DNA from: Massilia sp. Se16.2.3
Lineage (GTDB): Bacteria > Pseudomonadota > Gammaproteobacteria > Burkholderiales > Burkholderiaceae_D
Assembly: GCF_014171595.1 (NCBI RefSeq)
Contig: NZ_CP050451.1
Span: 2,170,001-2,234,000, forward strand
DNA length: 64,000 bases
Reading direction: 5' to 3'
The position numbers and the translations under genes are program-made. Shown one piece after another: positions 36,770 to 47,448 of the stretch (positions are counted from its first letter, which is position 1; each line of letters begins with the position of its first letter). Under the pieces are notes generated by a model. It searched no databases. It saw only the letters and a program-made list of their open reading frames with translations, and was not told where the DNA came from.

Positions 36770-38995
36770 ATGTCCAGACACAGCAGAGGCGCAGCAGCGT
36801 TCGCGCAACCGAAGGCCGCCCAGTCCAGCGTCCACCAGCTCTTCGCCGAAGGCCTGGCATGCCACCAGCAGGGCAAGCTCGACCGCGCACTGGCCGCCTA
36901 CGAACAGGTGCTGCGCATCGCTCCCAAGCATTTCGAGGCCCTGCACCACGTCGGCATCCTCTGCTTCCAGGGTGGCAAGCACAATATCGCCGCCAGCTTC
37001 ATCCGCTCGGCCATCGCCATCAACCCCGGCGTGGCCTCGACCCACAGCAACCTCGGCAACGCGCTGAAGGAGCTGGGCCGCCATGACGAAGCGCTGGCCA
37101 GCTATGACCGCGCGCTGGCGCTCGCATCGAACGACGCCGACACCCTGTACAACCGCGGCACTGCGCTGCAGGCGCTCGGCCGCCATGCCGAGGCGCTGGC
37201 CAGCTTCGACGCGGCGCTCGCGCTCAATCCAACGGACGTCGACGCCCACAACAACCGCGCGCTGGTGCTGCGCGAACTGGGCCGCCTTGAAGCCGCCCTG
37301 GCCGGCTTCGACCGCGCGCTGGCATTGAAGAGCGCCATTCCGGCCGTACACAACAACCGCGGTAATGTATTGAAGGACATGCGCAACTTCGCCGAGGCCC
37401 TGCAAAGCTATGAAGCCGCGCTGGCGCTGGCCGGCAACTACGGCGACGCCTGGTACAACCGCGGCATCGCCCTGCATGCGCTGGAGCGCCCGCTCGAGGC
37501 GATCGAGAGCTACGACAACGCGCTGCAGCTGTTCGCGGATTCGGCCGACACGGCATAACCGCGCGCGCGCGCTGTTCCAGCTCAAGCGCTTCCCGGAAGC
37601 CCTGCGCGACTGCGAACGTGCGCTGGCGCTGCAGCCCGACCATGACGAGGCACTGCGCCAGCGCAGCCGCCTGCTGCTCCAGCTCGACCATTTCGAGGCC
37701 GCCCTGGTCAGCATCGACAAGCTGCTCGAAACGAACCCCGAAGACGCCAAGGCGCTGCAGCTGCGCGCGCTGTCGCTGCGCGAAAGCGGCCAGTTCGAAG
37801 CGTCCTTGACCACGATCGACCGCGCGCTGGCGCTGGCACCGGACACCTATGACTTCCTGCTGACCCGCGGCCTGCTGTTGAAAGCCATGCTGCGCCTGGA
37901 CGAAGCGCTTGTCTGTTTCGACAGGACCGTGGAAAAGCGCCCGGAAGAACCGGCCGGCCACTCGAACCGCGGCATGGTGCTGGCCGACCTCGGCCAGTTC
38001 GAGGCCGCCCGCGCCGCCTACGACCAGGCATTGACCCTGGCGCCGGATTTTGTGCAGGCGCGCTGGAACCGCGCGTTGATGCATCTTCTGCTGGGGAACT
38101 TTACGCAAGGCTGGCAGGACTACGAGTCGCGCTGGGACTTCGAAGCCCTCAACACCTTCCGCGAGAAGCGCGATTTCGACGTCCCTCTGTGGCGAGGGTG
38201 CGAATCGCTGGAGGGCAAGACCATCCTGCTGCACGCGGAGCAGGGCCTGGGCGACACGCTGCAGTTTTGCCGCTACGCGCCGCTGGTGGCGGCGCGCGGC
38301 GCGCGTGTGATCCTCGAGGTACAGCCGGCGCTGGCCGCTCTGGTGGCCAGCCTCCCCGGCGTGGCGCAGGTCGTGGCCAAGGGCGATCCGCTGCCGCCAT
38401 TCGACTTCCACTGTCCGTTGCTGAGCCTGCCGCTGGCCTGCGGCACCGATGAGGCCAGCATTCCCGCGCCCGGCGCCTATCTGCGGGCGGACGGCGCCAG
38501 GTGCGCCGAATGGGCGGTCCGCCTCGGCGAAAAGGGGCGCCCGCGCGTCGGCCTGGTCTGGAGCGGCAATCCCGGTCACCGCATGGACCGCTACCGCAGC
38601 ATCGCCTGCAACATGCTCAAGCCGCTGCTGCTGGACGGCTTCGAGTTCGTCTCGCTGCAAAAGGAAGTGCGTCCGCTCGACAGGCTTGCGCTGCAAATGG
38701 ACGGCGTGCGCCAGTTCGGCGAGTACCTGCGCGACTTCAGCGACACCGCCGCCCCGGTCGAGCAGATGGACGTGGTGGTGACGGTCGATACGAGCGTCGC
38801 CCACCTCGCCGGTGCGCTCGGCAAGCCGGTCTGGATCCTGCTGGCCGGCGGCACCCTGGTCGACTGGCGCTGGCAGATGGGGCGCGAGGACAGCCCCCGG
38901 TACCCGGGCGCGCGTTTGTACCGCCAGGAGGTACCGGGCGAGTGGGCGCCGGTGCTGGCCGGGTGGCGGCGGACCTCGCCGCACAGTTCGGGTAG
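36770..38995 (+). CDS. TPR-repeat protein fused to a GT-B glycosyltransferase-like domain (two frameshifts)
   Basis: About 741 aa. Residues 20-470 are roughly a dozen TPR units with the canonical A-N-L/Y/P pattern (e.g. GNALKELGRHDEALASYDRALAL). The C-terminal 260 residues carry LLHAEQGLGDTLQFCRYAPLV, GLVWSGNPGHRMDRYRSI and VVTVDTSVAHLAGALGKPVWILL, as in GT9/GT41-like transferases. An extra base near 37555 and a missing G near 38961 break the frame. Such fusions often modify protein Ser/Thr or build surface glycan; beside flagellin, filament glycosylation is a reasonable inference. Confidence 0.8.
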
Positions 38996-39103
38996 GCGAG
39001 GAGAGCGCCCGGCGCCGCCTGGGCGTACAGCGATCGGGTAGAATCGGCGCCAATGACATGCCGTGGCGTTCCCGGCCTGTCCGCCCATCCTGAAAGCTGA
39101 CGC

Positions 39104-40027
39104 ATGACCCCTCTCCAGCCACGCCGCGCGCTTGTCACCGGCGCCAGCGGTTACCTCGGCGCGCACCGGCGCGGCGCCTGCTGGCCGAAGGCTGGAACGT
39201 GCACGTGCTGGTGCGGGCGGAATCGTGCCTGGATGCGCTGAAGGGGGCAAGCGATGCCGTCACCGTGCACCGGCACGACGGGTCGACGGCGCAGCTGGTC
39301 GACATCCTGGCCCAGGCACGACCCGACACGGTGTTCCACCTCGCCGCCGCTTTCGTGGCCGAGCACGTCCCCGGCGACATCGACCGCCTGGTGCACGCCA
39401 ACCTGCTGTTCGCCACCCAGCTGCTCGAAGCGATGCGCGTCAATGGCGTGCGCCTGCTGGTCAACACCGGCACCGCCTGGCAACACTACGGCAACCGCGA
39501 CTACGATCCGGTCAACCTGTACGCCGCCACCAAGCAGGCCTTCGAAGCCATCCTTGCCTACTACGTCAACGCCCACGGCTTCATCGCCGCGACGCTGGCG
39601 CTGTTCGATACCTACGGCCCCGGCGACGAGCGGCCCAAGCTGATGCGGGCCCTGTGGCGCGCCGCACGCGAGGGCAGGCCGCTGGCGATGTCGAGCGGCA
39701 GGCAGCTGCTCGACCTGGTGTACGTGGATGATGTCGTCGATGCCTACCTGGCGGCCGAATCCGCCTTGCGCGAGGGCGGGGCGGGGCACCGGCACTACGG
39801 CGTGTCGTCGGGTGCGCCGCTCCCCCTTGCGCGACGTCGTCGTCGCGGCCTTCGAACAAGCCGCCGGCGTGTCGCTCGACGCGCGCTGGGGCGCACGCGC
39901 CGACCGCGAGCGCGAGGTGCTGGTTCCGTGGACGGGATTCGAGGCGCCGCCGGGATGGCGCGCGCAAGTCGGATTAGTGGAGGGAATAAGGCGCAGTAGC
40001 CCAGGCGCCATCGGCCACGGCGCTTGA
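39104..40027 (+). CDS. NAD-dependent epimerase/dehydratase (SDR), compensated frameshifts
   Basis: Nucleotide-sugar epimerase or reductase of the extended SDR family, 307 aa. Rossmann motif GASGYLGAH at the start, FHLAAAF, catalytic Tyr-Lys in YAATK, and LDLVYVDDVVDAYL. A missing base near 39164 (should read LARRLLAEG) and an extra C near 39827 offset each other. Follows the TPR-glycosyltransferase on the same strand by 108 bp. Substrate unknown. Confidence 0.85.
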
Positions 40028-40049
40028 GCGCCGGAGCCGGGCATTCGGG

Positions 40050-41099
40050 TCATCGCTGGCCCGAGCGGGCCCGCGTCACCTGATCGATGTAGAAGTCGAC
40101 GATATCCTTGGTCAATTCGACATCGCGCACCGCCGCCTGGTAGAACAGTTCCCTGGCATCGCCGTCCAGCTGGCGGAAGGCGGCCAGGCGGCCGAGCTGG
40201 AAGAGGATCGCAGGAATCGGGGTGGCGGCGGTTTTCTTCTCCAGTGCGCCGGTGAGCACCTGGAACGCCTCGTCGTACTCGCCTTTATCGATATGGCGCG
40301 TGCCCAGTTCCAGCGGGCTGGCGGCCGGGGCGGCGGCCGCATCCCCATGCGTCAGACCGCTCAGATGCCTGGGGTGTGCCGCTTCACGTTGCTCGGGCGA
40401 TGCGCCCAGCCATTGTTCGCAAAAGACGCCCAGGTCACGCGCTTCGGACGGCGTCAGCGACTGCCCGGGGATGACGGCCAGCGAGGTCTTGTACATGCGG
40501 TCCCTGTCGTTGTTCAGGGTGAGTCCGGCATAGGCGGGACGCAAACCCGCGTTGCTGAGCAGTGCGATCAGTTCAGCGAGATTCCATTCGCGGATATGGG
40601 TGGGATTGGCGGGCGGGCCCATGTCCTGGTAGCCCCGTTCCAGGTCGCGTTCCGGTGTCGAGATCAAGGCCACCTTCGCATGGACGAGGTAAGAGCTGAT
40701 CAGTTGCATCAGCCCGGTCGGATTGACCAGGTGTTCGATGACGTCGGAATTGATGACCACCGCCTGGCGCAGGATTTCGGGCGGAATATCCACGCCCCCG
40801 CCATTTTCCAGGTCGACCTCGAACCAATGCCCGAACGGATAGTGATCGCGGCAATATTCAAAATTGCTGCCGAAATCCAGTCCGACGATCTCGAATTCGG
40901 GATGGAGCGCGACCAGCTTGCGTCCCCGGCCGCAACCGATATCGATGATGTAGCGGCACTCGTACTGGTAAGCCAGGACGGCTGCCAGCGGATAGACGTC
41001 CGGTTGCCAGATGGTGCCGTCGTCATGGATATCCGCGTAGTAGGCAGGCTCGGTACGGGCCTGGTAGCCGGGTTTGACGAAGAAATTCGCTGCAGTCAT
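40050..41099 (-). CDS. Class I SAM-dependent methyltransferase with helical C-terminal region
   Basis: 349 aa. Motif I is YIIDIGCGRGRKLVAL with the acidic GLDFG that follows; VINSDVIEHLVNPTGLMQLI and LISTPERDLERGY are the usual methyltransferase blocks. From about residue 265 a TPR-like helical region follows (RHIDKGEYDEAFQVLTGALEKK). With glycosyltransferases upstream on the same strand, it probably methylates a sugar or glycan. Base composition is visibly less GC-rich than the flagellar genes. Confidence 0.75.
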   Translation of the reverse strand: MTAANFFVKPGYQARTEPAYYADIHDDGTIWQPDVYPLAAVLAYQYECRYIIDIGCGRGRKLVALHPEFEIVGLDFGSNFEYCRDHYPFGHWFEVDLENGGGVDIPPEILRQAVVINSDVIEHLVNPTGLMQLISSYLVHAKVALISTPERDLERGYQDMGPPANPTHIREWNLAELIALLSNAGLRPAYAGLTLNNDRDRMYKTSLAVIPGQSLTPSEARDLGVFCEQWLGASPEQREAAHPRHLSGLTHGDAAAAPAASPLELGTRHIDKGEYDEAFQVLTGALEKKTAATPIPAILFQLGRLAAFRQLDGDARELFYQAAVRDVELTKDIVDFYIDQVTRARSGQR

Positions 41100-41245
41100 G
41101 ATAATTCCTAACGAAATACTTGAAACGACAAGGGATTCAGGCCCTGGTACCTTGCACTACGCGATCCGATATTGCCGGGACACGCTTGCCGGCCGCTTGC
41201 ACGCTTCCCGGCCTGGACAGGGGAAGAGGCCGCCGCGCGGGTGAT

Positions 41246-42289
41246 TCAATACCCCAGCTTACGGATCTCGTCACGCGTGGCCACTTCCTGGATAATGCTG
41301 TCGAAACCGCTGCGCCAGTCTTTCGCCAGCATCCTGAGAAGCAGGCTTTTTCCTGCCCGGGTCAGGCTGGTGCGTATCGAACGATTTGTCAGGACGATCC
41401 GGATATTCTCGGCGAGCATATCCACATTGCCCACTGGATGTGTCAGCGCATTGACGCCATGTTTCAGGCCGATACTGCGATACGTGTCCAGGTCGGAAAT
41501 ACAGACCGGAATCTCCAGTTCGAACGACTCCCAGATCGTCAACGGCTGCGATTCGCTCGAACTCGGCAAGACGAAACAGTCGGCCGAAGCGAGGTAGCTC
41601 AAGGTGGCTTCGTTGGGTTGCTCGCCCAGGAAGCGGTAACGCTCGGGGTTGGCATTGACGATCTGCGCTTCCCGGTCGGCCAGCTGGAGATATTTACCGA
41701 TGAAGACGAATTCGACATCGCGCTTCAAATCGTCGCCCAGCAGTTCGATGGCATTGATCGTGTCCTGCACGCGCTTGCGCGGTTCGATGGTACCGATCGA
41801 GACGATGCGCAGCTTTTCCTTGGATGCCGGTTCGATGTCTTGCGAATAGACCCCATTGTTCCAGAAAGGCAGGACATGGAACTGGGCAGGTGAATCGGAT
41901 GTAAAACTGGTGTACACCGTCTTCTGGTAATTCGTCTGGAATACCACCGCGGCAGCGTGCCGGAAACCTTCCGCCAGTTGCGGCATCCTCAGGATCAGGC
42001 GGGGGCCAATGTCGGACTCGTGCATCCACCAGATGCAGGGGCAGCTTGCGCCGAATTTCGCGATGAAATCGCCGCCCATGATGGTGTTGGCGATGATGAG
42101 GTCGACGCCAGCCACGGTGGAGACGATCGGGATATCGAGCGCCTGGAGCTTGGTCTTGATATCGCCTTCGCCGTTAACACGCGGCATCACAACGACTTCA
42201 TGTTCTTGACGGAGATGTTCGGCCAGACGCAATAGCGCAATGCTGGCACCGGTGGTGTAGAACTCGTCGTTAAATAAAAGTATTTTCAT
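41246..42289 (-). CDS. Glycosyltransferase, GT4/GT1 family
   Basis: GT-B fold transferase, 347 aa. N-terminal KILLFNDEFYTTGASIALLRLAEHL, linker LRIVSIGTIEPRKRVQDTINAIELL, donor-site region RYRFLGEQPNEATLSYLASADCFVLPSSSESQPLTIWESFELEIPVC with the E-x7-E element. Donor and acceptor are unknown. No frameshift. AT-richer than its surroundings, which hints at transfer. Confidence 0.82.
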   Translation of the reverse strand: MKILLFNDEFYTTGASIALLRLAEHLRQEHEVVVMPRVNGEGDIKTKLQALDIPIVSTVAGVDLIIANTIMGGDFIAKFGASCPCIWWMHESDIGPRLILRMPQLAEGFRHAAAVVFQTNYQKTVYTSFTSDSPAQFHVLPFWNNGVYSQDIEPASKEKLRIVSIGTIEPRKRVQDTINAIELLGDDLKRDVEFVFIGKYLQLADREAQIVNANPERYRFLGEQPNEATLSYLASADCFVLPSSSESQPLTIWESFELEIPVCISDLDTYRSIGLKHGVNALTHPVGNVDMLAENIRIVLTNRSIRTSLTRAGKSLLLRMLAKDWRSGFDSIIQEVATRDEIRKLGY

Positions 42290-42383
42290 TAATCAAAGGT
42301 GTGATGGTGTTCGGCGTTGGCACAGCACAGGTGTCGACCGTCGACACCTGTGCTGCATTCTCATACTGCTATCCGGTACGGCT

Positions 42384-43307
42384 TCAGGTGCCGCCGAAAC
42401 GATGCCGGTGGTCCAGGCTCAGGCCAAACTCGCTGTCCGATTGCAGCTCTACCAGCGGTATGTCTTCGAGCGCCATCAGGTCGCCGACGAATTTGTCCTC
42501 ATAATATTCGCCTTCCAGCAGCCCGGGGAAGCGCATGGTGGCCAGGACGAACTTTTCCAATGGACCGCTGCCCAGGTAGTAGGCGCCGCCACGCGCCCAT
42601 GGACGGTAGAAAGGCTTGCCGTAGGCGCGCCGGTTCAGCGCCGGGTCTTCACACTTGTTCCAGTGCCAGCAGCGGTCATGCGTCAAGCTGGTAATGGGGA
42701 TCCCGGCATAGGCGTCGCGCTCCTTGAGCAGGAAGGTCGACGCCTTGAGCTGCTGCGGATCGACCAGGCTCTGGTCGTCGTCCACCTTCAGGATGCCGAC
42801 CTGGGAACCGACGTTTTCATATACCCAGTGCAAAGCGGCCGTTACCTTGCGCGGCAAGCCTTCGTAATTGTCGGGGGCATTTACCTGGACTGCGCGCGGA
42901 TGATCGATCGGAGACGTATCCGCGCCGGTCACGATCAGGTAAGGGAATTGGGCGTCTTCGAATTGTTCGGCCAGGCGCAGCGCCGTTTCCTGGTAGCGGC
43001 TGCAACTGATGATCAGCGCAAGCGAGGCTTTCGCCGGGGTTTTCACAATGGCTTCCCGGTAAACCCGCAGCAGGTCGTCCCGGTAGGGAGCAAGTGCGAT
43101 CGCCGCCTTCAGGTAGACGAGTGCCGCGGCATCCTCACCCCGTATTCGCTCGATCTGGAAACGCTTGAAGTCCAGTATCCATTTGAAATCGGAGGGGATG
43201 TACGGATTTTCCTGTTCGATGCGCGCACAGATGTCCATCATGGCGGTCGCATTGTCAGGGGTGACCGCAATCTCGTGCAGCTCCACGATTTGATTGCTAA
43301 AGTTCAT
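42384..43307 (-). CDS. Glycosyltransferase with GT31 (beta-1,3-galactosyltransferase)-like motifs
   Basis: 307 aa. A helical N-terminal part (1-110) leads to a GT-A-like domain: SLALIISCSRYQETALRLAEQF, metal-binding ILKVDDDQSLV, WARGGAYYLGSG, and EGEYYEDKFVGDLM, which resembles the ED-x-x-VG motif of galactosyltransferases. This family is common in eukaryotes and scattered in bacteria. First gene of the minus-strand glycan run. Confidence 0.65.
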   Translation of the reverse strand: MNFSNQIVELHEIAVTPDNATAMMDICARIEQENPYIPSDFKWILDFKRFQIERIRGEDAAALVYLKAAIALAPYRDDLLRVYREAIVKTPAKASLALIISCSRYQETALRLAEQFEDAQFPYLIVTGADTSPIDHPRAVQVNAPDNYEGLPRKVTAALHWVYENVGSQVGILKVDDDQSLVDPQQLKASTFLLKERDAYAGIPITSLTHDRCWHWNKCEDPALNRRAYGKPFYRPWARGGAYYLGSGPLEKFVLATMRFPGLLEGEYYEDKFVGDLMALEDIPLVELQSDSEFGLSLDHRHRFGGT

Positions 43308-43599
43308 ATGGATGTCGATGAGGTGAGAAAGATGGGGACCGCTGGCAGCGGGGCTGCCTGGCGCTTTTCGCCGCTGGAAAGCGGCTTGGCGAGCGCGGCC
43401 GGGAAGCCTGCGTATTTGTGCCAGACAATATCACGAACGCGCAAATGCAAACAAGCTGCCGCAATCGTGTCGGCAGGGGCATCCCGGCGGCCGTCAGGGC
43501 AGGATTCGGATTGCACAATCGAGCGCGTGCTTTGCAAGCACCGACCTGGTCCCGGCGGCTTTGCGCTAGAATCGACCCTTTGCCCGCATAGATCTACGT

Positions 43600-44598
43600 A
43601 TGGAAGTCCCAAACAAGCTACCCGCTCGCCGCCTTTCGGTCGCCCCGATGATGGACTGGACCGACCGCCATTGCCGCGTCTTCCACCGCCAGATCACCCG
43701 CCATACCTGGCTCTACACCGAGATGGTGACGACCGGCGCCCTGGTCTACGGCGACGTCGCGCGCCACCTGCGCTATGACGACATCGAGCACCCGATCGCC
43801 CTGCAGCTGGGCGGCAGCGAGCCGGCGGACCTGGCGAAGAGCGCGAAGCTGGGGCAGGAGTGGGGCTATGACGAGATCAACCTGAACTGCGGCTGCCCGT
43901 CCGAGCGCGTGCAGCGCGGGGCTTTTGGCGCCTGCCTGATGAACGAGCCGCAACTGGTGGCCGACTGCGTCAAGGCCATGCGCGACGCGGTGACGATCGA
44001 CGTCACCGTCAAGCACCGCATCGGCATCGATCACAACGAGAGCTACGATTTCGTGCGCGATTTCGTCGGCACCGTGCGCGATGCCGGCTGCAATACCTTC
44101 ATCGTCCACGCCCGCAACGCCGTCCTGAAAGGACTGTCGCCAAAGGAGAACCGCGAGATCCCGCCGCTGCGCTACGAAGTGGCCTACCAGCTCAAGCGCG
44201 ACTTCCCGGAGCTGGAAATCATCATCAACGGCGGCGTCAGGAACGACGACGAGATCGCGCAGCACCTGCAGCATCTCGACGGCGTCATGCTCGGGCGCGA
44301 GGCCTACCATAACCCCTGGGTAATGGCAGGCTGGGACGCGCGTTTCTATGGCGACGATGCGCCGCACAAGACCCGCGCCGAGGTGCTGGCGGCAATGGTG
44401 CCCTACATCGCGGCCCAGTTGCAGGAATACGGTGGGCATGGCTTGAAGCTCAACAGCATCACGCGCCACATGCTCGGGCTTACCGCCGGCCTGGCCGGCG
44501 CGCGCGCCTTCCGCCAAATGCTCTCCGATCCGAAAAAACTGGCGAGCGGCGACCCGCGTCTGCTGCTCGAAGCGGCAGCCCACATCCGCGACCTGTAG
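43600..44598 (+). CDS. dusA: tRNA-dihydrouridine(20/20a) synthase DusA
   Basis: Flavoenzyme that reduces uridine 20/20a in the tRNA D-loop; 332 aa. LSVAPMMDWTDRHCRVFHRQ, the active-site Cys in NLNCGCPSERVQRGAFGACLM, the FMN-binding KHRIGID and IINGGV, and HNPW-like AYHNPWVM are all present. Stands alone after the glycan patch. Intact. Confidence 0.96.
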   Translation: MEVPNKLPARRLSVAPMMDWTDRHCRVFHRQITRHTWLYTEMVTTGALVYGDVARHLRYDDIEHPIALQLGGSEPADLAKSAKLGQEWGYDEINLNCGCPSERVQRGAFGACLMNEPQLVADCVKAMRDAVTIDVTVKHRIGIDHNESYDFVRDFVGTVRDAGCNTFIVHARNAVLKGLSPKENREIPPLRYEVAYQLKRDFPELEIIINGGVRNDDEIAQHLQHLDGVMLGREAYHNPWVMAGWDARFYGDDAPHKTRAEVLAAMVPYIAAQLQEYGGHGLKLNSITRHMLGLTAGLAGARAFRQMLSDPKKLASGDPRLLLEAAAHIRDL

Positions 44599-45130
44599 TG
44601 GCGCATGGCGGCGCCGGCCTCTCCGCCGGTGCATCGCTTCACGCCCGCACAGGCAGGCCGTGCCAGTCAGGTACCGGAAGCCATTCCGCGGCGGCCGGCG
44701 CTACGCGCATTTTACAAATTCACAACCCGTAATTACAGGCATCGGAACGCCGGCGCACCCGGCGTTTGGATGGCGCCTGCCTGCGCACCATATCGGTGCA
44801 ACTTGTAGTCACACCGGTATGTTGTCAGGGGAAAGCTTCGTTTCATGTAGGAAATTTACTACACGAGCTCGCCTATTTGTCCAGACAACTCACGACTGAG
44901 CTTGCCCTGAGGCAAGTCCCCCTCCATAATTTCGCTCACAGTATTGAGATTTGCCAACCAAGCGTGCTCCCGCACGCGGCATTTCTTGCGGATGCACAAT
45001 TTTCTGCTTTCGCAGTGGCGTTTTGATTTATCCTAACTAAAATTTCCCAACGGGAAGTTCTGCTGCTGTGGTGCAGGCTGTATGCACCAGTAACACCCGG
45101 GCAAATCTGATCAACGGACAGGAAGGCGAA
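44599..45130. other. 532-bp intergenic region upstream of the chemoreceptor
   Basis: No credible ORF. The last 330 bp are AT-richer and contain several short inverted repeats. I looked for a c-di-GMP riboswitch core and for a sigma28 promoter and found neither. It probably carries the chemoreceptor promoter and a long leader. Confidence 0.4.
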
Positions 45131-46900
45131 ATGAATTTATCGAAGATGAAAGTCGGCATGCGCTTGGGTCTGGGCTTTGCCCTGGTCCTCGTGTTGCTCG
45201 TGGTGGTGACGGTGGTCGGCATCGTGCGCATGGCGCAAATCCAGGACCGTCTCGACCACGTCGTGAGCGTGAACAATGTCTCGAGCCGCATGGTCATCGA
45301 GATGCGCAACAACGTGCAGGATCGCCTGGCTGCGCTGCGCGTGCTGACTTTGATGTCCGATGCCGGCGACATGGAGCCTGAGCTCAAGCGCTTCAAGGAC
45401 CTGACCGCCAAGTACGACGAAGCCCAGCGCAAGGTCAGCCAGATCTTCTCTGCCGACGGTTCCGAGGCCGAAAAGGCGCTGCTGAACGACGTCAAGGGCT
45501 TCGAAGCCGCCGCGATGCCGGCCATTGCCAAGGCATCCGATCTCTACCTGGCCAACAACGCCATGGACGCCACCCGCGTCATGGTCAAGGAAGTGCGCCC
45601 GGTGCAGAAGAAGTGGACCGAAGCGCTGGACAAGCTGGTCGCGCTGGAAGACAAACAGAGCGCCGAGAGCCAGGCCGACGCCCAGAGCGCTTTCGTGAGC
45701 GCCCGTAACTTCATGCTGGTGATGCTGGTCATCGCCGTCGGCATGGGTATCGCCGCCGCCTGGATCATCACGCGCGGCCTGATCAAGCAGCTCGGCGGCG
45801 AGCCGGACTACACCACGAAGATCGCCGGCAGCATCGCCCACGGCGACCTGGCCATCGCGATCGACACCAGCACCGCCGACAAGGGCAGCCTGCTGGCCGA
45901 GATGAACGAAATGCGCAATAGCCTGGTCGGCATCGTCGGCCAGGTGCGCCGCGGCACCGAAACCATCGGCACCGCCTCGCGTGAAATCGCCGCCGGCAAC
46001 ATCGACCTGTCCTCGCGTACCGAACTGCAGGCCAGCTCGCTGGAAAAGACGGCCTCGGCCATGGAAACCCTGACCACCACCGTCAAGCAGAACGCGGAAC
46101 ATGCCCGTGAAGCGAACCACCTCGCGGCCAGCGCTTCGGATGTGGCCCGCAAGGGCGGCGACGTGGTGTCGCAAGTGGTCGGCACGATGGGCGAGATCAA
46201 CAGCTCGGCCAGCAAGATCGCCGACATCATCGGCGTCATCGACGGCATCGCCTTCCAGACCAATATCCTGGCACTGAACGCGGCGGTCGAGGCAGCCCGT
46301 GCCGGCGAGCAGGGCCGCGGTTTCGCGGTCGTCGCTTCCGAAGTGCGCAACCTGGCCCAGCGTTCGGCAGCGGCCGCCAAGGAAATCAAGACCCTGATCG
46401 GCGATTCCGTCGAGAAGGTCGAGCGCGGCAGCAAGCTGGTCGGCCAGGCCGGCGTGACGATGGACGAAGTGGTGGCGAGCGTCAAGCGCGTGACCGACAT
46501 CATGGGCGAGATCGCCAACGCCAGCGCCGAGCAGAGCGCCGGCATCGAGCAGGTCAACATGTCGATCATCGAGATGGACAGCATGACCCAGCAGAATGCC
46601 GCACTGGTCGAAGAAGCCGCCGCCGCCGCCCAGAGCCTGCAGGACCAGGCCGGCGAACTGGCGCGCGTCGTCAGCATCTTCAAGCTGGTCGAAGGCGAGC
46701 AGCAGCAGGCCGCCGTCGAGCCGGTCCTGGCCGCGCCAGCTGCCACCGTACCCGCTGTGCGCGCACCGCAGCCACGTGCCCAGGCTGCCCGCCCGGCGCT
46801 GAAGAAGCCGGCCGCGCAGGCGGCCAAGGCGGCGCCGCGTCCCGGCAAGCCGAAGAAGCCGACCGTTGCCGCCGGCAACGACGAATGGGAAGAATTTTAA
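45131..46900 (+). CDS. Methyl-accepting chemotaxis protein, CheR/CheB-tethered
   Basis: 589 aa from the ATG preceded by AGGAAGG; an in-frame upstream start at 45068 would spoil the N-terminal membrane helix. TM1 residues 10-32, a periplasmic four-helix-bundle sensor, TM2 about 193-215, HAMP, and a cytoplasmic coiled coil with the conserved tip [41 protein letters not shown] near 370-415. The tail is Ala/Pro/Lys-rich and ends EWEEF, an xWxxF pentapeptide that recruits CheR/CheB. Ligand unknown; no che genes are in the window. Confidence 0.93.
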   Translation: MNLSKMKVGMRLGLGFALVLVLLVVVTVVGIVRMAQIQDRLDHVVSVNNVSSRMVIEMRNNVQDRLAALRVLTLMSDAGDMEPELKRFKDLTAKYDEAQRKVSQIFSADGSEAEKALLNDVKGFEAAAMPAIAKASDLYLANNAMDATRVMVKEVRPVQKKWTEALDKLVALEDKQSAESQADAQSAFVSARNFMLVMLVIAVGMGIAAAWIITRGLIKQLGGEPDYTTKIAGSIAHGDLAIAIDTSTADKGSLLAEMNEMRNSLVGIVGQVRRGTETIGTASREIAAGNIDLSSRTELQASSLEKTASAMETLTTTVKQNAEHAREANHLAASASDVARKGGDVVSQVVGTMGEINSSASKIADIIGVIDGIAFQTNILALNAAVEAARAGEQGRGFAVVASEVRNLAQRSAAAAKEIKTLIGDSVEKVERGSKLVGQAGVTMDEVVASVKRVTDIMGEIANASAEQSAGIEQVNMSIIEMDSMTQQNAALVEEAAAAAQSLQDQAGELARVVSIFKLVEGEQQQAAVEPVLAAPAATVPAVRAPQPRAQAARPALKKPAAQAAKAAPRPGKPKKPTVAAGNDEWEEF

Positions 46901-46977
46901 TTACGGCATTGCCGGACTCACTGAAAGCCCGCAAGCAGTCAGCGGCAGATTGAATCACCTTTTTGGGGAATAACATC

Positions 46978-47322
46978 ATGAAAAAGCCTTACCTGAGCGC
47001 CATCGCTACCCTCGCTTTCACCGCCATCGCCGGTTCCGCATTCGCCGGCGAAGTGCCTGCCTCCTTCGACCCGGCCAAGTGCAAGGTCGAGTACCCGAAA
47101 GCCTCGCTGATGAACGAAGAGCAGGGCACGACCTCGATGTCTTTCCTGGTCAATCCGGACGGCAGCGTTGCCGATTCGAAGCTGGAAAAATCGAGCGGTT
47201 TCAAAGGCCTCGACAAGGCAGCCCAGAAAGGCCTGACCGCATGCAAGTTCAAGCCGGGCACGAAAGACGGTTCGCCAGCCCAGACCTGGGCCAAGGTCGA
47301 CTACGCCTGGAAGCTCGACTGA
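46978..47322 (+). CDS. Secreted TonB-C-domain-like small protein
   Basis: 114 aa with a Sec signal peptide (1-22, cut after AFA). The mature part (CKVEYPKASLMNEEQGTTSMSFLVNPDGSVADSKLEKSSGFKGLDKAAQKGLTACKFKPG) has the TonB C-terminal fold pattern, with no membrane anchor or proline spacer. Two Cys could form a disulfide. A periplasmic role is inferred; partner unknown. Confidence 0.7.
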   Translation: MKKPYLSAIATLAFTAIAGSAFAGEVPASFDPAKCKVEYPKASLMNEEQGTTSMSFLVNPDGSVADSKLEKSSGFKGLDKAAQKGLTACKFKPGTKDGSPAQTWAKVDYAWKLD

Positions 47323-47353
47323 TCTTCCTGCCGCGTTCGTTGTTCTGAACGTG

Positions 47354-47391
47354 AAACAGCACAGCCGGCCTCGCGCCGGCTGTGCTGTTTT
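47354..47391. terminator. Strong hairpin terminator after the TonB-C-like gene
   Basis: A perfect 16-bp stem (AAACAGCACAGCCGGC paired with its complement, 5-base loop) ends in TTTT on the plus strand. Confidence 0.8.
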
Positions 47392-47421
47392 CGGCGCCGG
47401 CCTTCGCACGTGGCTGGCGAT

Positions 47422-47448
47422 CTTGTAGGACAATTCATGTTTTACAAG
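47422..47448 (+). promoter_or_regulatory. Candidate operator dyad upstream of the MFS gene
   Basis: CTTGTA and TACAAG form an inverted repeat with a 15-bp spacer; the right arm lies inside the 8-codon leader ORF. No regulator gene is adjacent. Confidence 0.35.

Noticed and set aside
44599..45130. c-di-GMP or other riboswitch in the chemoreceptor leader
   Set aside because: I could not find the conserved core of any known riboswitch; only short inverted repeats.
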